The translations under genes were made by a program, and so were the position numbers. This document shows positions 8,213 to 17,723 of a stretch of 64,000 nucleotides of DNA, piece after piece. The stretch is from a bacterium (GTDB lineage: Bacteria > Planctomycetota > Planctomycetia > Pirellulales > Pirellulaceae): NCBI GenBank assembly GCA_030430075.1, contig JAUIGN010000004.1, positions 1-64,000 on the forward strand, in the 5' to 3' direction. The notes below the pieces were generated by a model. That model was not told the origin of the DNA, searched no databases, and saw nothing but the letters and a program-made list of their open reading frames with translations. How positions within the stretch are numbered: position 1 is the stretch's first letter; each line of letters opens with the position of its first letter.

Positions 8213-11143
8213 TTACCATTGGAGGGGCGCTTGCCAGGCTGTTTTCAACGTTTCCAGGGCGGCGGCGATCAGCGGTTCGCCGTTTGCCGTCCGGCGGATC
8301 GTCAGGCGAGTTTCGGCGGTGGTTTCACCGATCCGAGCGAACGGAAGACCGGCCATGGTGTTTTCGAAAGCCGCCTGCTGATCGGGGCGCACTTCGCAAA
8401 GGAACCTCGAGTTCGATTCGGCGAAAAGAAGGGTCAAGGCGAGTTCGTCGTCGTCGGCGTTCTCGATCGCGTGCGGCACCGAGTCCAATTGCAGGGTTGC
8501 GCCGCAACCGCCGGCGAACGCCATTTCCGCGGCCGCAACGGCCAGGCCGCCTTCGCTCAAATCGTGGCAGGCGCGAACCAGGCCGGATCGAATGGCCTGG
8601 TGGAGGGCGGCGAACGTCTGTTTCGCCCGCTCTGGATGGACGGTCGGAACGGCGCCTCCGGTCAAGCCTTGGACGAGCGAGAAATGGGACCCGCCCAGTT
8701 CGTCGTGCGTGAGACCGACGAGGTACAAGCCGCTACCCGGCCGCTTGAGGTCCATGGTCACACAGTGGCGCACATCATCGATCTGCCCCAGGGCGCTGAT
8801 CAGCAGGGAGGGGGGAATCGAGATCGTTTCCTTCCGGCCGTCAACGTGGTGGCTGAATTCGTTGTTGAGGCTGTCCTTGCCGCTGATGAACGGCGTGCCC
8901 CAGGCGACCGCCAGGTCATGGCAGGCCAGGGCGGCGCGGACCAGCGAGCCCAGCGTTTCGGGACGGTCCGTATACCCCCAGCAAAAGTTATCAAGGATGG
9001 CGATGCGGCGCGGATCGGCGCCGACCGCGACGCAGTTCCTGACCGCTTCGTCGATCGCGCTGGTCGCCATGTGATAGGTGTCGTAGTCACCGTAGTGGGG
9101 ATTCATTCCGCAACTGATCGCCAGTCCCTGTTGTGAGTCGAGCACGGGGCGGACGACGGCGGCGTCGCTGGGACCGTCATTCGCCACACCCACCAGCGGC
9201 TTGATGACGCTCCCGCCCTGCACTTCATGGTCGTACTGGCGAATCACCCACTCCTTGCTGGCGACGTTCAGCGCGCCGAGGATGCGCGTCAGGACGTCGC
9301 CGGCATCCGTCTCCGGTGCGGGTGTCAGTGCAGTGACCTGGGGCGGCTCGTAAACGGCATCGCGTATGATCGGCGGTCGACCGCCGTGCAGAAAATCCAT
9401 GCTCAAGTTGGCCACTTCGTGGTCCTCATACTTGAGAACCAGTCGACCGGTCGGCACGAACTTGCCCAGGATGGTCGCCTCGACGCCTTCCGCGGCACAA
9501 AGCGCCTCGAATTCTTCCCATTTCTCAGGCGGGACGGAAAGGACCATCCGCTCCTGGGCCTCGGAGATCCAGATCTCCGTGTACGAGAGGCCTGCGTACT
9601 TGACTGGGGCCTTGTCCAGCCAAACTTCGGCGCCGACGTCTTCGCCCATCTCGCCGATGGCGCTGGAGAATCCGCCGGCACCACAATCGGTGATGGCGCT
9701 GTACAGGTTGCGGTCCCGGGCAGCCATGACCACATCCAGGACCATCTTTTCCATAATCGCGTTGCCGATTTGCACGGCGCCGCCGGAGAGCGTGTCGCTC
9801 TCACTGGTCAGCTCGGCCGAACTGAAGGTCGCTCCGTGAATGCCGTCCCGGCCGGTGCGCCCTCCAAGGGCCACGATCCAGTCGCCCGCCTGCGTTTCCT
9901 TTGCGGATTTGTCGCGGGGAATCAAGCCGACATTGCCGCAGTAGACCAAGGGGTTGCCGAGGTACCGGGGGTCGAAGTAGACCGCGCCGTTGACGGTCGG
10001 GATCCCCATTCGATTTCCGTAGTCGCGGACGCCGGCCACGACCCGTTTCATCACGCGGCGCGGATGGAGGACGCCTTCCGGCAGGCTGTCCGCCGGTGTT
10101 TCCGGAGGTGCAAAACAGAACACGTCGGTATTGCAGATCGGCTTGGCGCCCAGGCCGGTCCCCATGGGATCCCGGATCACGCCGCCGATCCCCGTGTTGG
10201 CACCGCCGTAGGGTTCCAAGGCGGACGGATGGTTGTGCGTCTCGACTTTGAACACGACATTGTAGGACTCGTCGAAACGGACGATGCCGGCGTTGTCCTT
10301 GAACACGCTGACGCACCAGTCGTCGCTTCCGAGCGACTCGCGGATCTCGACGGTGGCCGCGAAAATCGTCTCCTTGAGCATGTTCTCAAAGTGGCGTTCG
10401 CCCCGCTCGTCCCGATACGCGATGCGTCCTGCCAGCGTCTTGTGGCTGCAATGTTCGCTCCAGGTCTGGGCGACGCTCTCGAGCTCCGCGTCGGTCGGCT
10501 CGCGTCCCAGTTCTCGAAAATGGGCCTGGATCGTCTGCATTTCGACAAGCGTCAGGTAGAGTTGCCCGCTGCGGCTCAACTCCATTAACTGGTCGTCGTT
10601 CAAGTCACGCAGTGGAACATGCACCAGCTCGAACTGATACGGTTCACCGACATCCAGTCGTTCCAGTTCCAAGGGGCCCGGCACAACCTGCTCGATGGAA
10701 TCATTCGCCAGGATGCGGCCGCAGACGCGCGCCAAAAGATCGTCGGGAATTTCATCCAGCCAATACTTGCGGAGGGTGCGGACGGCGTCCGCCTTGATGC
10801 CAAAGTCGGCGATCGCCTCCAAGGCGCTCTGCGCGACCGGGTCCATCACGCCCGGTTTCGGCATCACGTGGACCAGCCGCGAACCGGGCTTGGGCGGGGT
10901 GCTCAACACCTGGTCGCCGACCGGGGCGACGACGGTTCGTTGGACCACCCCGTCGGCAAACAATTCGTTGGCCAGCTGGTGCGCCTGGGCGCGGTCGAGG
11001 TTTCCTTGAATCAGGAAGCCGCAAACGCTCTGCGCTGCCAGATCCGAGCAAATACCCAGCTCGGCCGCATCGGCGACGACCGTCTGTCCCAGCAAATCCG
11101 GCTGACCTTCGGCTGGATAAATGTCAATTTCCCAAAGATTCAC
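8213..11143 (-). CDS. purL: FGAM synthase with N-terminal PurS-like region fused to PurL
   Basis: 976 aa, longer than small PurL (about 740) but lacking the C-terminal glutaminase of large PurL (about 1300). The first 200 residues resemble Pur[12 protein letters not shown] at the start, then [25 protein letters not shown]. The PurL ATP-binding and catalytic region follows, with [20 protein letters not shown] and the GGVIRDPMG loop, and a second half carrying [12 protein letters not shown] and HDLSEGGLA. It makes FGAM from FGAR, ATP and ammonia supplied by the adjacent PurQ. The GTG at 11143 is chosen because it starts at [10 protein letters not shown]; it overlaps the end of tyrA by 20 nt, suggesting translational coupling. 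Confidence 0.95.
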   Translation of the reverse strand: MNLWEIDIYPAEGQPDLLGQTVVADAAELGICSDLAAQSVCGFLIQGNLDRAQAHQLANELFADGVVQRTVVAPVGDQVLSTPPKPGSRLVHVMPKPGVMDPVAQSALEAIADFGIKADAVRTLRKYWLDEIPDDLLARVCGRILANDSIEQVVPGPLELERLDVGEPYQFELVHVPLRDLNDDQLMELSRSGQLYLTLVEMQTIQAHFRELGREPTDAELESVAQTWSEHCSHKTLAGRIAYRDERGERHFENMLKETIFAATVEIRESLGSDDWCVSVFKDNAGIVRFDESYNVVFKVETHNHPSALEPYGGANTGIGGVIRDPMGTGLGAKPICNTDVFCFAPPETPADSLPEGVLHPRRVMKRVVAGVRDYGNRMGIPTVNGAVYFDPRYLGNPLVYCGNVGLIPRDKSAKETQAGDWIVALGGRTGRDGIHGATFSSAELTSESDTLSGGAVQIGNAIMEKMVLDVVMAARDRNLYSAITDCGAGGFSSAIGEMGEDVGAEVWLDKAPVKYAGLSYTEIWISEAQERMVLSVPPEKWEEFEALCAAEGVEATILGKFVPTGRLVLKYEDHEVANLSMDFLHGGRPPIIRDAVYEPPQVTALTPAPETDAGDVLTRILGALNVASKEWVIRQYDHEVQGGSVIKPLVGVANDGPSDAAVVRPVLDSQQGLAISCGMNPHYGDYDTYHMATSAIDEAVRNCVAVGADPRRIAILDNFCWGYTDRPETLGSLVRAALACHDLAVAWGTPFISGKDSLNNEFSHHVDGRKETISIPPSLLISALGQIDDVRHCVTMDLKRPGSGLYLVGLTHDELGGSHFSLVQGLTGGAVPTVHPERAKQTFAALHQAIRSGLVRACHDLSEGGLAVAAAEMAFAGGCGATLQLDSVPHAIENADDDELALTLLFAESNSRFLCEVRPDQQAAFENTMAGLPFARIGETTAETRLTIRRTANGEPLIAAALETLKTAWQAPLQW

Positions 11144-12002
11144 GATGTTGTTTTCCCGCTTCGAGGAGTAGCAGCAGACGGTCCTGGTCGTCACTTTCCA
11201 GGGCCTCTCGGAAGGTCGCCAGCACTGTCTCAAAACTATCCAGCGACTTCAAGACGTGCCCCCGATTGTCGGACAGAATCTGCTTCCAGAGTTCGGCGTC
11301 CGCGGCTGCCACGCGTGTGGTATCCCGCCAGCCGCCGGCTGCCAGACAGATATCCCGAGGCGGCGTGGCCGTCGCCAGGGCCGAGGCGACCAGGTGGGGC
11401 AGATGGCTGATCGCCGCCACCAATTGATCATGCGCTTGGGGCGACTTTTCGACGACGTTCGCACCCAGGCTCTTCCAGAGCCCGATCGTCCGCCGGACGG
11501 CGGCAGGGGGAGATCGACGCGTTGGCGTAACAACGACCGCGCGGTCGACAAAGAGGTCAGCGCGGGCGAATGCGGGTCCCGTCTTCTCGCTGCCGGCCAG
11601 CGGGTGGCTGCCGACGAACGTGGCTCGACCGACCTCCTGCCGGACACGCGGATCCGGTCGGTTGAGCGCCCGATCCAGTGCTTCCACGATGTGCTGTTTG
11701 GTACTGCCGACATCCGTGATCAGAGCGGACGGGGGACAGGCCTCGGCCACTTCAAGGACCTGGGAGACAATGTTGCCCACCGGTGTGCAGACGACCACCA
11801 GGTCGGCGTCGGCAACGCCTCGGGCCAAACTAGTGGTGGTGCGGGTCACTGCCCCGCACTGTCGCGCTTTTCGTAAACTTGCGGCGCGTCTCCCGATGCC
11901 GACCACGTGCTCGGCCAGCCCCCGCTCACGTAATGCCAATCCGACCGATCCTCCGATCAGGCCCACGCCCACGACTGCTACGGTGTCCCATTGCTTGATC
12001 AT
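11124..12002 (-). CDS. tyrA: Prephenate dehydrogenase
   Basis: 292 aa. It oxidatively decarboxylates prephenate in tyrosine biosynthesis using NAD(P)+. The N-terminal Rossmann motif [17 protein letters not shown] is followed by [15 protein letters not shown] and [13 protein letters not shown], which holds the His-Pro of the prephenate site, then [14 protein letters not shown] in the helical dimerisation domain. No fused chorismate mutase or ACT domain is seen, so feedback by tyrosine through ACT is not expected. The ATG at 12002 begins [10 protein letters not shown]; the open frame extending to 12308 is repeat-derived. A candidate -10 (TACAAT on the minus strand, 12055-12060) lies 53 nt upstream. 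Its stop overlaps the purL start. Confidence 0.94.
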   Translation of the reverse strand: MIKQWDTVAVVGVGLIGGSVGLALRERGLAEHVVGIGRRAASLRKARQCGAVTRTTTSLARGVADADLVVVCTPVGNIVSQVLEVAEACPPSALITDVGSTKQHIVEALDRALNRPDPRVRQEVGRATFVGSHPLAGSEKTGPAFARADLFVDRAVVVTPTRRSPPAAVRRTIGLWKSLGANVVEKSPQAHDQLVAAISHLPHLVASALATATPPRDICLAAGGWRDTTRVAAADAELWKQILSDNRGHVLKSLDSFETVLATFREALESDDQDRLLLLLEAGKQHRESLGN

Positions 12003-12151
12003 TCGTGGCCGGGCTTGAACAGGTCGGTCGGCTTGCCAGCGGTCAGAAACGCCGATTGTACCAGATCCCGCACCAGCTTGAATGCGGGGAGGCGATCGCT
12101 TGCTCAAGGCAAACGTGGGGTCAACGTTCATTGTCTGTTCAACGGTTCGCC

Positions 12152-12278
12152 GCGCGTCGCCGACCCCGCCGAAACGGCAGTTCCTGTTCGGCCCGGATCT
12201 CCCGACCCCGCGGAAACGGCAGTTCCTGTTCGGCGCGGGTCTCCCGACCCCGCCGAAACCGCCGACCGAAGGTCTCCC
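12152..12278 (+). repeat. Dispersed GGTCTCC repeat, copy C
   Basis: Two roughly 42-bp units containing CGAAACGGCAGTTCCTGTTC, then the standard cap with CGACCCCGCCGAAACCGCC and CCGACCGAAGGTCTCC. The internal CGGCAGTTCCTGTTCGG segment is unique to this copy. It lies between the divergent tyrA and GspF-like genes. The rest of the 12003-12446 gap shows no gene. Confidence 0.88.
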
Positions 12279-12446
12279 TTCCCTGTCGCCTTGCGCGATC
12301 AACGGCACGCGCCGTCGATTACTCCCACACGCCCCGCCCGTGGAAATGGGGCGGCGATTGCTGGCAGATTCCTTCGCGTCGATAGGACACTACACTTCCG
12401 GCTCTGGGCAGCATAAGCTGAAGGAAACGCCCCGAGGAGCGCGACG

Positions 12447-13556
12447 ATGGCAAATACCCGCGATTTCGACCGCCCCCACGATCCGCCGCGCCGGACATTC
12501 GACCCGCCGGATGGGAAATCGAGGAAGATCTCGTTTGGAAAGATGGGGCACAAGAGTCTGGCCCGCTTCTGTCGGAATGTGGGGAGCGGCCTGCATGCGG
12601 GCGTCGAAATTCGACGCCTGTTCGAGTCCGAAGCGGCCCGTGGGTCGGCCCGGCAGCGGAATGAAATGGCGGACGTCCTGGATCGCATCAACGGGGGGGC
12701 GTCGCTGGCGGCCGCCATGACGGCGGCGGACGACTACTTTCCCACCCTGCTGATCGAGATGGTCGACGTTGGGGAACGGACGGGACGGCTCGAACGCGTC
12801 TTCTTCAAGCTGGCCGAACATTACGATCAGCGGGTCAAGATGAAGCGAGATTTTCTCACCGGTATCGCCTGGCCGATGATCGAATTGTTCATCGCCGTGC
12901 TGGTGATCGGCTTGATGATCTTCATCCTGGGGATGATCGCCAAGGGTGACCAGCCGCCCGGGATTACTTTTTTCGGCCTCTACGGGACTCGCGGCCTGCT
13001 GATCTATATGGCGATCATCGCGGCCATCGTCGGCAGCATGGCCGGTCTGATCTTTGCCGTCAAAAACCAGTGGATCAACATTGATCCGGTGATCCGGATG
13101 TGTATGCAGGTGCCCGGCCTGGGACCCGGAATCAAGAATCTGGCCATGTCGCGCATGACCTGGGCCTTGGCGATGGCGACCGATACGGAAATTGATCCTT
13201 GCAAAGCAATCGAGCTCTCCGTCCGGACAACGCAAAACACGTACTACACCACGCAGATCGGTGCCATGCAGCGCGTCATCACCGGCGGCGGGGAGATGAT
13301 TGACGCGTTTCAGCAAACCCACCGGTATCCGGATGACTTTCTGGACGCTTTGCAGACCGGAGAGATTGCCGGGCGGATCAGCGAGACCATGGAGGTCTTG
13401 GCGCGGGAATACGAAGACCGTGCCAAGATGTTCTATCGAATGTTGACGGTGGCCGCCGGCGTGCTGGTCTTCATCGTGGTCGGGATCGTGATCATTTCGG
13501 TGATCTTCGCCATCTTTTCACAGTACCTCGGTATCCTCAACGACCTCACCCCGTAG
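12447..13556 (+). CDS. Type II secretion/type IV pilus inner membrane protein (GspF/PilC family)
   Basis: 369 aa with the T2SS F architecture. Two homologous helical cytoplasmic halves are seen: one with LARFCRNVGSGLHAGVEI to VGERTGRLERVF, and one with MTWALAMATDTEI to ALQTGEIAGRISETM. Membrane segments lie at about residues 148-166, 187-207 and a C-terminal hydrophobic pair near 335-360. In the family this protein anchors the assembly ATPase in the inner membrane. A GAGGAG ribosome site is 7 nt before the ATG. It stands alone, with no GspE, GspG or pilin gene adjacent, so its partners must be encoded elsewhere. The N-terminus is charged and Pro-rich. Confidence 0.92.
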   Translation: MANTRDFDRPHDPPRRTFDPPDGKSRKISFGKMGHKSLARFCRNVGSGLHAGVEIRRLFESEAARGSARQRNEMADVLDRINGGASLAAAMTAADDYFPTLLIEMVDVGERTGRLERVFFKLAEHYDQRVKMKRDFLTGIAWPMIELFIAVLVIGLMIFILGMIAKGDQPPGITFFGLYGTRGLLIYMAIIAAIVGSMAGLIFAVKNQWINIDPVIRMCMQVPGLGPGIKNLAMSRMTWALAMATDTEIDPCKAIELSVRTTQNTYYTTQIGAMQRVITGGGEMIDAFQQTHRYPDDFLDALQTGEIAGRISETMEVLAREYEDRAKMFYRMLTVAAGVLVFIVVGIVIISVIFAIFSQYLGILNDLTP

Positions 13557-13720
13557 GATGAATGCCGGGTGTCGGATGGTCCGCGTGGTCCGTGGCCGTC
13601 GCATTGCCTTCGCGGCTTTCCCACTGCCTTTGTGTCTGGCGCTGTTCGCTGGACCATGGATGGTGCGCGACGGCGCGCCGCTTGGCGACCGTCGGTATCG
13701 TGCCTGCAAATCCGGCTCAC

Positions 13721-13766
13721 CCAAGTCCGGGTCCCCACAAATTCGGGTCCCCACAAATTCGGGTCC
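13721..13766 (+). repeat. 16-bp tandem repeat
   Basis: Two exact copies of CCACAAATTCGGGTCC (13735-13750, 13751-13766) preceded by a degenerate CCAAGTCCGGGTCC. The array lies 76 nt before the kinase gene. A possible -10 TACATT follows at 13791-13796. Confidence 0.85.
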
Positions 13767-13841
13767 GCTGCCAAGCCGAACTGAATCCGTTACATTGAGG
13801 GCTGTCTACGGGCCGCCAAGGAGGAGCCAGGGAGATACTGC

Positions 13842-14828
13842 GTGATGACGGATGCAAGGCAAGACTTCTACCAGGGAATCTATCTATCCACGACCGACAG
13901 CGGGTTCTCCGACGACTTCACCAATGACTTCAAGAAGTACTGCAACTTCAAGCAGATGACGGGGGGTGGGGCCGGGGTGCTGATGTCCTGTGTTGATCGC
14001 AACCTGGGACGAACTGTCGCCATCAAGCAACTGGCGCCCGACAGTCGCAATGATGTTGTCCAGCGACGCCGGTTGTTGCGCGAGGCGCGGATCACCGCCC
14101 AGTTGGCCCATCCCAACACCGTGCCTGTGTATGAGATCGGCAAGGACCACGAGGGCAACATCTACTTTGCCATGAAGAAGGTCGAGGGGGAGAATCTGTT
14201 TCAGATTTTCTGCCGGATCGCGCAGGGTGACCAGCAAACCAGGGATGCCTACTCGCTCGATCAGTTGCTGGAAGTCCTAGTGCAGGCAAGCAACGCCCTC
14301 GCCTTTGCCCATACCTCGGGCGTCATCCACCGCGACGTCAAACCGGAGAACATCCTGGTCGGTTTCTTCGGCGAGGTCTACTTGATGGACTGGGGCGTCG
14401 CCAAGGTCTGGGGAATGCCCAATGAAGTTGGCTTGGAAGATATCCTGTTGAGTTCAGCGCACGATACGGTTCCCGGCACGGGGAGACGGCCCGGGACCCC
14501 CCTCTACATGTCACCTGAACAAGTACGGGACCGGCCGGTCGACGAGCGCACCGATATCTTCAGCATGGGGGTGGTCCTTTACGAGCTGCTGGCCCTGCAG
14601 GAGCCCTTCAAGGGTCGCAATATCAAGGAGACGTTCGACAATATCCTGCACTACTCGCCGCCCCCACCCAGCCAGGTTTCACAGCACCTGACCGTACCCA
14701 AACGGCTGGACGCGATCTGTGCCCGGGCCATGGAGAAGAATCCCAGCGACCGCTATGAAAACATGCGGGAGATGATTCAGGACATCAGCAAGTTCCGCGA
14801 CGATTCCATGCGGGCCTGTAGCGTGTAA
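13842..14828 (+). CDS. Soluble Ser/Thr protein kinase (Hanks type)
   Basis: 328 aa, kinase domain only, with no transmembrane or sensor region. Visible are a Gly-rich loop GGGAG (41-45), the VAIK lysine (Lys62), Glu81 of helix C, the catalytic loop HRDVKPEN (Asp165, Lys167, Asn170), MDWG in place of DFG (Asp183), SPEQV in place of APE, and DIFSMGVVLYEL. All residues needed for activity are present. The family phosphorylates Ser/Thr on target proteins; the target is unknown. The start could be GTG 13842 or ATG 13845; a GGAG at 13831-13834 fits both. It sits alone between the GspF-like gene and glnII. Confidence 0.93.
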   Translation: MMTDARQDFYQGIYLSTTDSGFSDDFTNDFKKYCNFKQMTGGGAGVLMSCVDRNLGRTVAIKQLAPDSRNDVVQRRRLLREARITAQLAHPNTVPVYEIGKDHEGNIYFAMKKVEGENLFQIFCRIAQGDQQTRDAYSLDQLLEVLVQASNALAFAHTSGVIHRDVKPENILVGFFGEVYLMDWGVAKVWGMPNEVGLEDILLSSAHDTVPGTGRRPGTPLYMSPEQVRDRPVDERTDIFSMGVVLYELLALQEPFKGRNIKETFDNILHYSPPPPSQVSQHLTVPKRLDAICARAMEKNPSDRYENMREMIQDISKFRDDSMRACSV

Positions 14829-15148
14829 GCCGGCCGGCCATGGACGCGCCTCAGGGAGTCCGTTTTGCCTGCGGAGCGGTCAATGGCTGCCTAAAACAGA
14901 GGCAATGGGACGGGTGGATTGCGGGGCACGTGGTCCGAACGCGACGCCGGCGAAGACGTGGAGCAAGTTTCCTGGAGCTGGTGGACCTGGCGGTTGCCGG
15001 CCTGACCGGTTGTACAGATCTCCACAAAACCTTCGCGAGACGATCATGTTTCCGTGCCGGGCGGTTGGCCAGCCGGAGAACGGCGGTCCATCCGGGCGGC
15101 TTGCAATCGGTTGCCAATCTCCTACGATGGCCGTGCCGAAAGGGTGTT
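14829..15148. other. Intergenic region upstream of the glnII promoter
   Basis: No gene is supported. This is where enhancer sites for a sigma-54 activator would be expected, but I could not find a convincing NtrC-type TGCACC/GGTGCA dyad by eye. Confidence 0.4.
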
Positions 15149-15163
15149 TGGCACAAGTCTTGC
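15149..15163 (+). promoter_or_regulatory. Sigma-54 (RpoN) promoter for glnII
   Basis: TGGCACAAGTCTTGC matches the -24/-12 consensus TGGCAC-N5-TTGC exactly. The GG (15150-15151) and GC (15162-15163) are separated by the required 10 bases. Transcription would start near 15175, leaving a leader of about 210 nt before glnII. The leader contains a perfect hairpin GCCCCTC-GTCGGA-GAGGGGC at 15202-15221. Nitrogen-controlled expression of a glutamine synthetase through RpoN fits known biology. Confidence 0.8.
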
Positions 15164-15384
15164 AGAGGGAAGCGAGAGCCCAGGCAGGCGATCCGATCGT
15201 CGCCCCTCGTCGGAGAGGGGCCAGAGGCTTCGGCGAAGGCGCACCGAGGCTGTCTTCTTCAAGAGTGTTCGTGCCGGTCGGCCCGATCTCTCCCACATGG
15301 ATGTCTCGCACGCGTCGAAACCGAGAAAAACGGTCGTCGAAAGAAACAGACATTTTCAGATTTTGGTAAGGAGTCAATTCCAAG

Positions 15385-16395
15385 ATGGTTGCCAAGTTAG
15401 AGTACATCTGGCTCGATGGTTACAAGCCCACCCAGAGCCTGCGGTCCAAGACCCAAGTGAAGAAGAAGTTTGGCGGGACCCTGGAGGAGTGCCCCGTCTG
15501 GTCGTTCGATGGAAGTTCGACGGAGCAAGCCGCAGGCGGAGATTCGGACTGCCTCCTGCATCCCGTCGCCATCTTTCCGGACCCCTGCCGGAAGGACGCC
15601 TTCCTGGTGATGACGGAAGTGATGAATGCCGACGGGTCGCCTCACGCGACGAACGCCCGCGCCACGATCGATGACGACGACGACGATTTCTGGTTTGGGT
15701 TCGAGCAAGAGTACTTCCTCTGGGACATCAAGACGAACCTTCCTCCAGGTTTTCCGCCCGCCGGATTCCCCGCTCCGCAGGGTCCTTACTATTGCTCGGT
15801 CGGCGCCAAGAACGCCCACGGCCGCACGTGTGTTGATGAACACCTTGACATTTGCCTGGAAGCCGGCATCAATGTCGAAGGGATCAACGCGGAAGTTGCC
15901 GCCGGCCAATGGGAATTCCAGGTCTTCGCCAAAGGCGCGAAACGGGCCGGCGACGAGACCTGGGTCGCCCGCTACCTGCTGGAGCGGTGCGGCGAGAAAT
16001 ACGGGTACGCCATTGAGTGGCATCCGAAGCCCTTCGGCGCCCTGGACTGGAACGGCTCGGGGATGCACGCCAACTTCTCCAACGGCATCATGCGTGAAGC
16101 CGGCAAGGAAGAGGTCTTCACCAAGATCTGCGGCTCGTTCGGCGGCCAGATCCCGCGTCACATCGGCGTGTATGGTGCCCACAACGAACAACGTCTGACC
16201 GGTGAACACGAGACGCAGTCGATCGATAAGTTCAGCTACGGCGTGTCGGATCGAGGTGCATCGATTCGTATTCCGATCGCCACCATCGAAGACGGCTGGA
16301 AAGGCCGCCTGGAAGACCGCCGTCCTGCTTCCAACGCCGACCCTTACAAGGTGGCCGCCGCCATCATCACGACGGTCAAGGAAGCCGGCGTCTAG
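15385..16395 (+). CDS. glnII: Glutamine synthetase, type II (eukaryotic-like)
   Basis: 336 aa, the short GSII form rather than the 470-aa GSI. It makes glutamine from glutamate, ammonia and ATP. GSII landmarks are LEYIWLDGYKPTQSLRSKT at the N-terminus, WSFDGSSTEQAAGGDSDC, the metal-ligand FGFEQEYFLWD, GINAEVAAGQWEFQVF, and NGSGMHANFSN for ATP/glutamate binding. It lacks the GSI C-terminal adenylylation tyrosine loop, so control is expected to be transcriptional. A near-perfect sigma-54 promoter lies 220 nt upstream. GGAG before the ATG is rather distant (11 nt). A hairpin follows the stop. Confidence 0.95.
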   Translation: MVAKLEYIWLDGYKPTQSLRSKTQVKKKFGGTLEECPVWSFDGSSTEQAAGGDSDCLLHPVAIFPDPCRKDAFLVMTEVMNADGSPHATNARATIDDDDDDFWFGFEQEYFLWDIKTNLPPGFPPAGFPAPQGPYYCSVGAKNAHGRTCVDEHLDICLEAGINVEGINAEVAAGQWEFQVFAKGAKRAGDETWVARYLLERCGEKYGYAIEWHPKPFGALDWNGSGMHANFSNGIMREAGKEEVFTKICGSFGGQIPRHIGVYGAHNEQRLTGEHETQSIDKFSYGVSDRGASIRIPIATIEDGWKGRLEDRRPASNADPYKVAAAIITTVKEAGV

Positions 16396-16429
16396 GGCGA
16401 GCTGGTCGTTGGCCCCGGGTAAGTCTTCG

Positions 16430-16462
16430 CAAGGCCCTCGAGCAGGATGCTCAAGGGCCTTG
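16430..16462 (+). terminator. Hairpin terminator after glnII
   Basis: CAAGGCCCT then GAGCA pairs with TGCTC then AGGGCCTTG around a GGA loop, a 14-bp stem with one mismatch, 35 nt after the glnII stop. It is followed only by GTTTCGT, so it is a strong hairpin with a weak U tract. Confidence 0.65.
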
Positions 16463-16713
16463 TTTCGTATCGGGATGTACGCCGACAAGGGGCGGGCAGC
16501 AGCGCCGCGGGCTCCGGGCTTCCGTCCTCGATCGACTGGTCGACGAATCCGCTGCTTTGCAAGGAACCTCCGGGGTTGGTTGCCCTGCCTTAGCCAGGAC
16601 CCGTGGGCGGCCAGATTGGCCCGTGAAGATTGGCCGGTTGGGAAACCGGAAACGAAGATGAGGCGGTGACAGGTCGTTTCTGGATGGCGATTCGAATTGC
16701 TGGGAAAAAGTTC

Positions 16714-16743
16714 TTGACGCGGTCTTGATGCGTCGATTAAATA
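16714..16743 (+). promoter_or_regulatory. Housekeeping-type promoter for an orphan RNA
   Basis: TTGACG (16714-16719) and TTAAAT/TAAATA (16737-16743) are spaced 17-18 bp apart, a good sigma-70-like match in unusually AT-rich local sequence. No protein gene follows for 980 nt; instead a structured region and an intrinsic terminator follow. Confidence 0.55.
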
Positions 16744-16749
16744 AGAGCA

Positions 16750-17111
16750 GAGCATCTCTTCTGTTCTGCATCTCTTCTCTTTCATGTGGAGGGCATCTAT
16801 GCAAGAACCACCACAGCAGTCTCGATGAGGTTTTGCACTTCGCATCTCCTCAAGTTGTCGTCCAGAAAACCATGAGCTCCTGTTCAACCGTTCTTGGTTG
16901 GCGAGAACTGGCGGCTCACTGCATTTTGGAGCGGACTCGGTCTTGCGATTGGGTCACTTTGCACCAAACAGGTAGCGACTTCGGTGCGTGACAAGCTCGC
17001 AATGAGCCAGGCTCGATCGGCTCGCAGCAATTCGCTTTGAACGCCAGTTCGGGATCTCTGAATCACACCAGCGGCTCTCGCCTCATCGTAGATGGCGAGG
17101 GCCGTTTTTTT
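16750..17111 (+). ncRNA. Candidate structured small RNA of unknown family
   Basis: About 360 nt between a promoter and a strong intrinsic terminator, with no convincing protein frame. The best structure is a nested hairpin at 16943-17002: TTGCGA pairs with TCGCAA, GTCAC with GTGAC, and GCACC with GGTGC, giving 16 bp around a 17-nt loop. A second hairpin (TGTGGAGG with CCACCACA, one mismatch, 16785-16821) would hide a GGAGG followed by ATG at 16799, which opens a 9-codon frame MQEPPQQSR. C/T-rich direct repeats GCATCTCTTCT occur near the 5' end. I looked for landmarks of tmRNA, RNase P RNA, SRP RNA and 6S RNA and found none. The next gene downstream encodes a CsrA fusion, but GGA motifs are few (about four), so a CsrB-like sponge is not well supported. 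Confidence 0.5.
17072..17111 (+). terminator. Strong intrinsic terminator of the orphan RNA
   Basis: CGGCTCTCGCC (17072-17082) pairs perfectly, with one G-U, to GGCGAGGGCCG (17094-17104) around an 11-nt loop, followed by seven T. This is a textbook Rho-independent terminator on the plus strand with no upstream protein gene between it and the glnII hairpin. Confidence 0.85.
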
Positions 17112-17390
17112 GTTGCCAGGCCGCCGGACGGTTCGGGCCGCGCGGTGTGCGCCCGTTTGTCAGCCCGGATCATTCATGGACGGGCAACGATTCAGTGAAA
17201 GACGTTGTTTCGCCAGCGTTGGTAGGGTACTTGTTGATACTTGCGCAGCGAATGGACCAGGACGACCAACGGGAGTCCGCAGATTATTCGGCCGCGCGTT
17301 GCTTGCCGAAGGCTCATTTGCCGCGCAGCCGTCGATAGCTGCAGCCCTGCGCAGATCCGCCGGAACGCGTTCGCGCCTGGTTTGTTCCGG

Positions 17391-17430
17391 CGATCGACGG
17401 AACCGGGGCTAACGCCCAGCGGCTGATGCA
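17391..17430 (+). repeat. Second dispersed repeat family, copy 1
   Basis: CGATCGACGG, AACCGGGGCTAACGCCC and AGCGGCTGATGCA in a row. The reverse complement of nearly the same sequence occurs at 55366-55401. A degraded second unit (CCGCCCAGCGGCTGA) follows at about 17440-17455. The core GGGCTAACGCCC can form a small hairpin. The remaining parts of 17112-17723 show no gene. Confidence 0.8.
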
Positions 17431-17723
17431 AAGTCCGGGTTGCCGCCCAGCGGCTGAAGAATCATCCGTGTTGGCAGGCGAGCGACGAGCCCGCGCAGAA
17501 CCTCCGCATCATCCCCAACCTGCTCTTGTCAGCAGTGACAGCAACGGTGGGAAAAACTGATCTTGCCTCCGATTGGATTTCTCACGAGAATCCCCCGACA
17601 AGCTGCCTTTCGGAATGACTCCAACTGTCTGTACGGACTACGAGGCACGACGCCTCACGCTTGTTTGGCATTCGGCTCACGAAACGTCAATCGACAAGTA
17701 GTCAATCAATTGGAGGTCATCGC

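Noticed and set aside
9227-10588. 453-codon plus-strand frame over purL
   Set aside because: Antisense shadow of purL; composition typical of reverse-strand frames in this genome.
15149-15163. NtrC enhancer sites upstream of the glnII promoter
   Set aside because: I looked for TGCACC-N-GGTGCA dyads in 14829-15148 and did not find a convincing one.
15397-16887. 496-codon open frame on the minus strand over glnII
   Set aside because: Antisense to a well-supported glutamine synthetase; no recognisable domain.
16750-17111. CsrB/CsrC-like sponge RNA
   Set aside because: Attractive because the next gene is a CsrA fusion, but only about four GGA motifs are present and not in repeated hairpin loops.
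16750-17111. tmRNA, RNase P RNA, SRP RNA or 6S RNA
   Set aside because: None of the conserved landmarks (tag reading frame and tRNA-like ends, RNase P core, SRP tetraloop region) could be found.
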